Source of the DNA: an uncultured Collinsella sp.
GTDB lineage: Bacteria > Actinomycetota > Coriobacteriia > Coriobacteriales > Coriobacteriaceae
NCBI GenBank assembly: GCA_900548495.1
Contig: URKT01000087.1
Span: forward strand, 1-8,327
DNA length: 8,327 nt
Reading direction: 5' to 3'
Shown here: positions 5,940 to 8,327 of the stretch, piece after piece
How the letters are laid out: the number at the start of each line of letters is the position of its first letter
Position numbering within the stretch: the stretch's first letter is position 1
Notes under the pieces: generated by a model
Seen by the model: only the letters and a program-made list of their open reading frames with translations
Told to the model about the DNA's origin: nothing
Databases searched by the model: none
Program-made: the position numbers and the translations under genes

Positions 5940-6923
5940 ATGTCTCGGTATTGCGCCTCGTGCGGCAAGCTTCTTGCAGATAATGCCAAGTTCTGCACCT
6001 CGTGCGGTGCACCCGTTGAGCAAACAGCCGCGAGCGATAGCCAGCCCGCTTTCGAGCAGACCGGTTCCCTCGATACGCCGCAAGCCAAGGCGGACGACCC
6101 CCTCGCCTATCGCCCCGACCTCGCCGCAGGCCCCGCGGCCGTCGAGACCACGCAGCGCATACCCGTCGCGAGCGGCTCGCCCCAACAGCAGCCGGCTCCC
6201 GCATACGCGCCCGCTTCGCCACAGACCCCCACTCCCAAAAAGAGCGGCACCGGGCCGCTTATCGCCGTTATCGTTGTTCTGGTGGCGATCATCATCGCCC
6301 TGGTCGTTTTCTTTGTGATCAAGCCTTTCGACAACGCCGCCACGCAGACGACTGCCGAGGTAGCTAAGCTGCACCATGACGTCGACGACGATGACCTAAA
6401 GCCTCTCGGCGATCCCAACAGCCTGTACGACGATGACGACGATGACGACGAGGATGGCAGCGAAGCAACGCTCTCCGAGCAGAACCTCTACCGCCGACTG
6501 AGCGAATACTACGACTTGCTCGAAGACCTCGACAACTACGTCCGTGGCTGCGCGCAGAACTTCAACGGCAGCTATCTGGAAGAGGATCGAACCACCCGTC
6601 AAAATCTCGCCGACGTCGCCGAGCGCACAGAGGACACCATCGAGCAGTATTACGACATCGTCGAGGACCTGGACGTCCCGACGAGCTCTAAGAACTACAG
6701 CTCCTGGAAAGACATCATCGCCCTGTATGACGACCTGGATCACCGCATTGACGCAATCTGTGATGCCTGGGAGATCAGCCTGAAATACGCCAAGCCCGAG
6801 GACCACAAGAATGAGATCGTGGCGCCGCTGTCACGCGACAACGTGGCGGGCACCAATGACAATAAGTACCGCCTAGACTTTGAGGAGCGCTATCCCGGCG
6901 CCAAGCCTGTCGAGGTGAAGTAA
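5940..6923 (+). CDS. Zinc-ribbon single-pass membrane protein of unknown function
   Basis: The 327-residue protein opens with a zinc ribbon, CASCG (5-9) and CTSCG (19-23), whose C5, C8, C19 and C22 should bind one zinc ion. A Pro/Gln/Ala-rich linker (about 25-100) leads to one hydrophobic helix at about 107-127 (LIAVIVVLVAIIIALVVFFV). An acidic run, seven Asp then Glu and Asp at 164-172, precedes a helical Tyr/Asp/Glu-rich C-terminal domain (about 175-300). With KK before the helix, the ribbon should face the cytoplasm and the acidic domain the outside. The ATG at 5940 has AAAGGAG 5 bases upstream; a GTG at 5922 in frame lacks such a site. Zinc-ribbon-plus-one-helix proteins are common in Gram-positive bacteria and mostly uncharacterised. 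It stands alone, divergent from the tmk operon, so neighbours do not reveal a role. An envelope sensor or scaffold is a guess. Confidence 0.88.
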   Translation: MSRYCASCGKLLADNAKFCTSCGAPVEQTAASDSQPAFEQTGSLDTPQAKADDPLAYRPDLAAGPAAVETTQRIPVASGSPQQQPAPAYAPASPQTPTPKKSGTGPLIAVIVVLVAIIIALVVFFVIKPFDNAATQTTAEVAKLHHDVDDDDLKPLGDPNSLYDDDDDDDEDGSEATLSEQNLYRRLSEYYDLLEDLDNYVRGCAQNFNGSYLEEDRTTRQNLADVAERTEDTIEQYYDIVEDLDVPTSSKNYSSWKDIIALYDDLDHRIDAICDAWEISLKYAKPEDHKNEIVAPLSRDNVAGTNDNKYRLDFEERYPGAKPVEVK

Positions 6924-6943
6924 TCCCAACAACTGATCAAATC

Positions 6944-6960
6944 TTGCGGTGAAATAGGGA
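6944..6960. repeat. Half copy of the 5803-5871 palindrome
   Basis: Seventeen bases, TTGCGGTGAAATAGGGA, are identical to 5806-5822, the left arm of the complete palindrome. The resemblance weakens after 6960 (TTAATT against CTGATT). The matching right arm does not appear before the window ends. It lies 20 bases after the zinc-ribbon stop codon. The missing arm suggests the element was split by the insertion that starts near 6980. Confidence 0.7.
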
Positions 6961-6979
6961 TTAATTAGGCCTTTGGGGG

Positions 6980-7018
6980 TGCGGACAGAAAGTTGGACCG
7001 TGGGGCGGTCCGGACTGG
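6980..7018 (+). mobile_element. Probable left end of an outer insertion sequence, split by the IS3 element
   Basis: From 6980 the sequence reads TGCGGACAGAAAGTTGGACC, starting with the TG typical of IS3-family ends and sharing a TTGGAC core with the inner element's right repeat. A 6-bp hairpin (6995-7000 with 7006-7011, 5-base loop) follows. If the inner IS and one CTGG are removed, this stretch joins directly to the ribosome-binding site and start of the gene at 8286, as expected for the leader of an outer transposase gene. The other end lies outside the window, so the call is inference; an ordinary intergenic leader is the alternative. Confidence 0.45.
7015..7018. repeat. CTGG target-site duplication, left copy
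   Basis: CTGG directly abuts the left inverted repeat and recurs at 8274-8277 directly after the right one. Four bases are in the usual 3-5 base range for IS3-family insertions. Four bases alone could match by chance, but both copies sit exactly at the ends defined independently by the inverted repeats. Confidence 0.65.
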
Positions 7019-7042
7019 TGGAGTGGGAAGGATAAACTGGAC
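7019..7042 (+). repeat. Left terminal inverted repeat of the IS
   Basis: Compared with the reverse complement of 8250-8273, 20 of 24 bases match; mismatches fall at repeat positions 10, 12, 16 and 19. The first nine bases, TGGAGTGGG, and the last five, TGGAC, are identical. It lies 17 bases beyond the orfB stop codon. Confidence 0.88.
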
Positions 7043-7058
7043 TTTCTTTTAAGGATCC

Positions 7059-7925
7059 TCAAGCGTATTGCCGCTCGTATTCCACTGGAGACATGTAGCC
7101 CAGGGTGGAATGCATGCGCACCCTATTGTAATAGAGCTCTATGTACTTGAAGATGTCCTGCTTGGCCTCGTCCCTCGTCCCATAGCTCCTCTCTTTCACC
7201 AATTCCCTTTTCAGCGTCTTGAAGAACGACTCGGCCACCGCGTTGTCCAGCGGCGTGCCGGGCCTTGATACCGACTGGACTATGCCATGCGAGTCCAGAC
7301 ACCGCTGGAAGGAACGGGAGGTGTACTGCGCGCCCCGATCGTCATGGAAGACGAGGCTGCCGTCATCTGGCGGACCCTCCCTGCCGACCGCCTGCTCCAT
7401 CGCGTCGATCGCGACCTTCTCGGTGATGCGCTCGGACATCGACCAGCCCACGACCTTGCGGGAGAAGGCGTCTATCACGGCTGCGAGATAGAGCCACCCT
7501 TCTCTTGTGGGTATGTAGGTGATGTCGCCCACCCAAAGCCTGTTGCGCTCGCCCACGGTGAAAGCGCGCTCTACCAGGTTCAACCGAGGGTCTCCCGGCT
7601 CGACCTTCTTCTGGATGCGGTGTTTTCGGGTCGCGCCCTTTCCGGCGAGTCCGAGCTTCTGCATGATGCGGAGCACGCGCTTCTCGCTCACGACGATGCC
7701 GCTTTTTCGCAGTTCGCGGTTGATGCGCCGGTAGCCGTAACGGCCCTTGTGCCGCTCGAAGGCCTCGACGACGAAACCTTCGATCGCCTCCCGCTCTATC
7801 TGGGCGTCGGACTTCTTCCGGCCGAGATACTCGTAGAAACCGGATTTCGAGACTTTCATCAGCCCGCATGCCTTCTTGATGGGGCCGATCTCGCCCCTAT
7901 GCTCTTTGAGGAACTCGAACCTCAC
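7059..7925 (-). CDS. IS3-family transposase OrfB (DDE catalytic subunit)
   Basis: OrfB carries the retroviral-integrase-like catalytic domain that cuts and joins the IS ends. Counted from GTG at 7925 it has 288 residues, normal for IS150-type OrfB. The N-terminal HTH_21-like region holds RYGYRRINREL (62-72). The catalytic triad is D134 in WVGDITYI, D196 in HDDRGAQYTS, and E232 in DNAVAESFFKTLK; 35 residues separate the last two, the D(35)E spacing of the family. The C-terminal YYNRVRMHSTLGYMSPVEYE is typical. The GTG overlaps the orfA stop in a GTGA arrangement but lacks a Shine-Dalgarno sequence. Expression as an OrfAB fusion by -1 frameshifting in the A6 run at 7956-7961 is therefore likely; the frame is open upstream to 8093, which allows it. 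Confidence 0.93.
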   Translation of the reverse strand: MRFEFLKEHRGEIGPIKKACGLMKVSKSGFYEYLGRKKSDAQIEREAIEGFVVEAFERHKGRYGYRRINRELRKSGIVVSEKRVLRIMQKLGLAGKGATRKHRIQKKVEPGDPRLNLVERAFTVGERNRLWVGDITYIPTREGWLYLAAVIDAFSRKVVGWSMSERITEKVAIDAMEQAVGREGPPDDGSLVFHDDRGAQYTSRSFQRCLDSHGIVQSVSRPGTPLDNAVAESFFKTLKRELVKERSYGTRDEAKQDIFKYIELYYNRVRMHSTLGYMSPVEYERQYA

Positions 7926-7961
7926 GCATGGTCTTGACTCAAGAAGGCCCGGAAATTTTTT
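7870..7961 (-). promoter_or_regulatory. Programmed -1 frameshift signal between orfA and orfB
   Basis: On the minus strand the heptamer A AAA AAT (7961-7955) is in the X XXY YYZ phase relative to orfA. Six bases later begins GCCTTCTTGA (7948-7939), fully complementary to TCAAGAAGGC (7879-7870). The resulting 10-bp stem encloses 59 bases that contain a second 5-bp hairpin (7897-7893 with 7885-7881). A six-base spacer to a stable stem is ideal for -1 frameshifting, and branched or pseudoknotted stimulators are known in IS911 and IS3. A shift here would fuse OrfA, at about residue 88, to OrfB. Confidence 0.75.
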
Positions 7962-8221
7962 AGTATCTCGTTCTCGCGCTCGAGCTCCTCGACCTTCTTC
8001 TTGAGCTTCACGATCTCGTAGTCCTTGTTGATCTTCGGGGAGCCGTTTCCGGGGAACGCGCCGTCTCCCATCTCCTCGTATTCGCGGGCCCATCTTCTCA
8101 GCGTCGAATCCTTTATGCCGAGTTCCTCCGATAGGCCTTTGACCGTCATTTCCCCGGACAGGACCACCTTTGCCGCCGAGACCTTGAACTGCCTGTCGTA
8201 TCGCTTTCTTCTTTGGGTCAT
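7922..8221 (-). CDS. IS3-family transposase OrfA (HTH, leucine zipper)
   Basis: OrfA binds the IS ends through a helix-turn-helix and multimerises through a coiled coil. The product has 99 residues. An HTH_8/transposase_8 region spans about 8-48 (KVSAAKVVLSGEMTVKGLSE followed by STLRRWAREYE). A heptad-rich helix with I70, L73, V77, L80 and I86/L87 follows at about 67-90. The ATG at 8221 is preferred because AAAGGTG lies 6 bases upstream; an in-frame GTG at 8230 lies inside that site. The reading frame ends at TGA 7924-7922, overlapping the orfB GTG. The slippery A6 run covers codons for LKN near residues 87-89. Confidence 0.92.
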   Translation of the reverse strand: MTQRRKRYDRQFKVSAAKVVLSGEMTVKGLSEELGIKDSTLRRWAREYEEMGDGAFPGNGSPKINKDYEIVKLKKKVEELERENEILKNFRAFLSQDHA

Positions 8222-8249
8222 CTTGAACACCTTTCGCTCTTAACTAGGT

Positions 8250-8273
8250 GTCCAATTCATCATACCCACTCCA
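8250..8273 (-). repeat. Right terminal inverted repeat of the IS
   Basis: This is the reverse-complement partner of 7019-7042, with 20 of 24 bases identical. It lies 28 bases upstream of the chosen orfA start, so the transposase promoter must overlap it or lie outside the element. No good -35/-10 pair is visible in the 28 bases between. Confidence 0.88.
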
Positions 8274-8277
8274 CTGG
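8274..8277. repeat. CTGG target-site duplication, right copy
   Basis: Partner of the CTGG at 7015-7018. Its last two bases are also the first two of the GGAGG ribosome-binding site of the gene at 8286, so the duplication preserved that site. Confidence 0.65.
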
Positions 8278-8285
8278 AGGTTCGC

Positions 8286-8327
8286 ATGTACAGCAGGGAG
8301 AAGGTCGAGCTCTTCCTCCTGGCGACG
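8286..8327 (+). CDS. Start of a truncated gene, possibly an outer-element transposase OrfA
   Basis: Only 14 codons are in the window, reading MYSREKVELFLLAT. GGAGG at 8276-8280 lies 5 bases upstream of the ATG, a strong ribosome-binding site, and the frame is open to the window edge. The charged, helical start resembles the opening of small helix-turn-helix OrfA proteins, and the upstream context (IS-like end at 6980) supports that. Fourteen residues cannot settle the family. The IS insertion has separated it from its native leader, so its expression may be altered. Confidence 0.5.
   Translation, partial: MYSREKVELFLLAT

Larger units (their letters stand above)
7019..8273 (-). mobile_element. 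Intact IS3-family (IS150-like) insertion sequence, 1,255 bp
   Basis: The element is bounded by 24-base imperfect inverted repeats (20 of 24 identical), with outermost bases TGGAGTGGG on the left and CCCACTCCA on the right, and flanked by CTGG on both sides. It carries orfA and orfB on the minus strand in the IS3 arrangement, with an A6T slippery site in the overlap. Both frames are open and the DDE residues are present, so nothing visible prevents activity. The subgroup (IS150-like) is judged from OrfB motifs and the frameshift layout only. It has landed between the leader and the ribosome-binding site of the gene at 8286. Confidence 0.9.

Noticed and set aside
5715..6377. 220-residue minus-strand open frame across the divergent region and the zinc-ribbon gene
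   Set aside because: It runs through both promoters and the palindrome, has no family motifs, and opposes a well-supported gene with a good ribosome-binding site.
7287..7937. 216-residue plus-strand open frame within the IS
   Set aside because: It is antisense to OrfB, whose DDE residues and family motifs are intact on the other strand.
7019..8273. Decayed IS with a disrupting frameshift
   Set aside because: The orfA/orfB frame change is the normal programmed arrangement of the family, with a slippery A6T and a GTGA overlap. Catalytic residues, both ends and a target duplication are all present.
1..8327. CRISPR array, tRNA, rRNA or toxin-antitoxin locus
   Set aside because: No regularly spaced repeats, no tRNA-like cloverleaf and no rRNA motifs were seen. 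The AbiEi-like hint in the leftmost gene lacks a recognisable partner.

Overview
The window looks like a chromosomal segment of a GC-rich actinomycete, most likely the gut genus Collinsella or a close relative in Coriobacteriia. The reasons are the GC-rich codon use, a tmk-holB-ricT cluster of Gram-positive type, an Arg/Gly-rich extension on RicT, and hypothetical proteins resembling ones I associate with Collinsella. The assignment rests on recognition only; no search was run.

Layout. (1) Positions 166-5699 hold five genes on the minus strand, transcribed right to left: tmk (thymidylate kinase), holB (DNA polymerase III delta-prime), ricT (PSP1/YaaT family), comF, and an uncharacterised protein with a DUF559-like C-terminus. 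tmk-holB-ricT form a tight operon: one base separates tmk from holB, and holB overlaps ricT by 10 bases. A TGnTATAAT extended -10 lies 37 bases upstream of tmk. comF follows after 102 bases, and its Shine-Dalgarno sequence is buried in a 12-bp hairpin. The last gene starts 11 bases after comF and its ribosome-binding site overlaps the comF stop. (2) Positions 5700-5939 are a divergent intergenic region. It carries both promoters and, between them, a 23-bp perfect inverted repeat that looks like a dispersed palindromic (REP/MITE-like) element. (3) Positions 5940-6923 on the plus strand encode a single-pass membrane protein with an N-terminal zinc ribbon. (4) Positions 6924-8327 are a mobile-element pile-up. 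A half copy of the palindrome is followed by a probable outer insertion-sequence end. An apparently intact 1,255-bp IS3-family element (7019-8273) is inserted in that stretch, with 24-bp imperfect inverted repeats and a 4-bp CTGG duplication. It sits just in front of the ribosome-binding site of a second gene that runs off the window.

How the parts work together. tmk and holB supply dTTP synthesis and the replicative clamp loader. RicT belongs to an Fe-S complex that in Bacillus directs RNase Y. ComF is a phosphoribosyltransferase-like protein linked to DNA uptake. The IS is organised for programmed -1 frameshifting: an A6T slippery site and, six bases downstream, a long-range 10-bp stem. The best second looks are that frameshift structure, the nested insertion into a palindromic repeat, the comF leader hairpin, and the extra cysteine cluster plus arginine-rich tail of RicT. 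I see no CRISPR array, tRNA or rRNA, and no clear new defence system.
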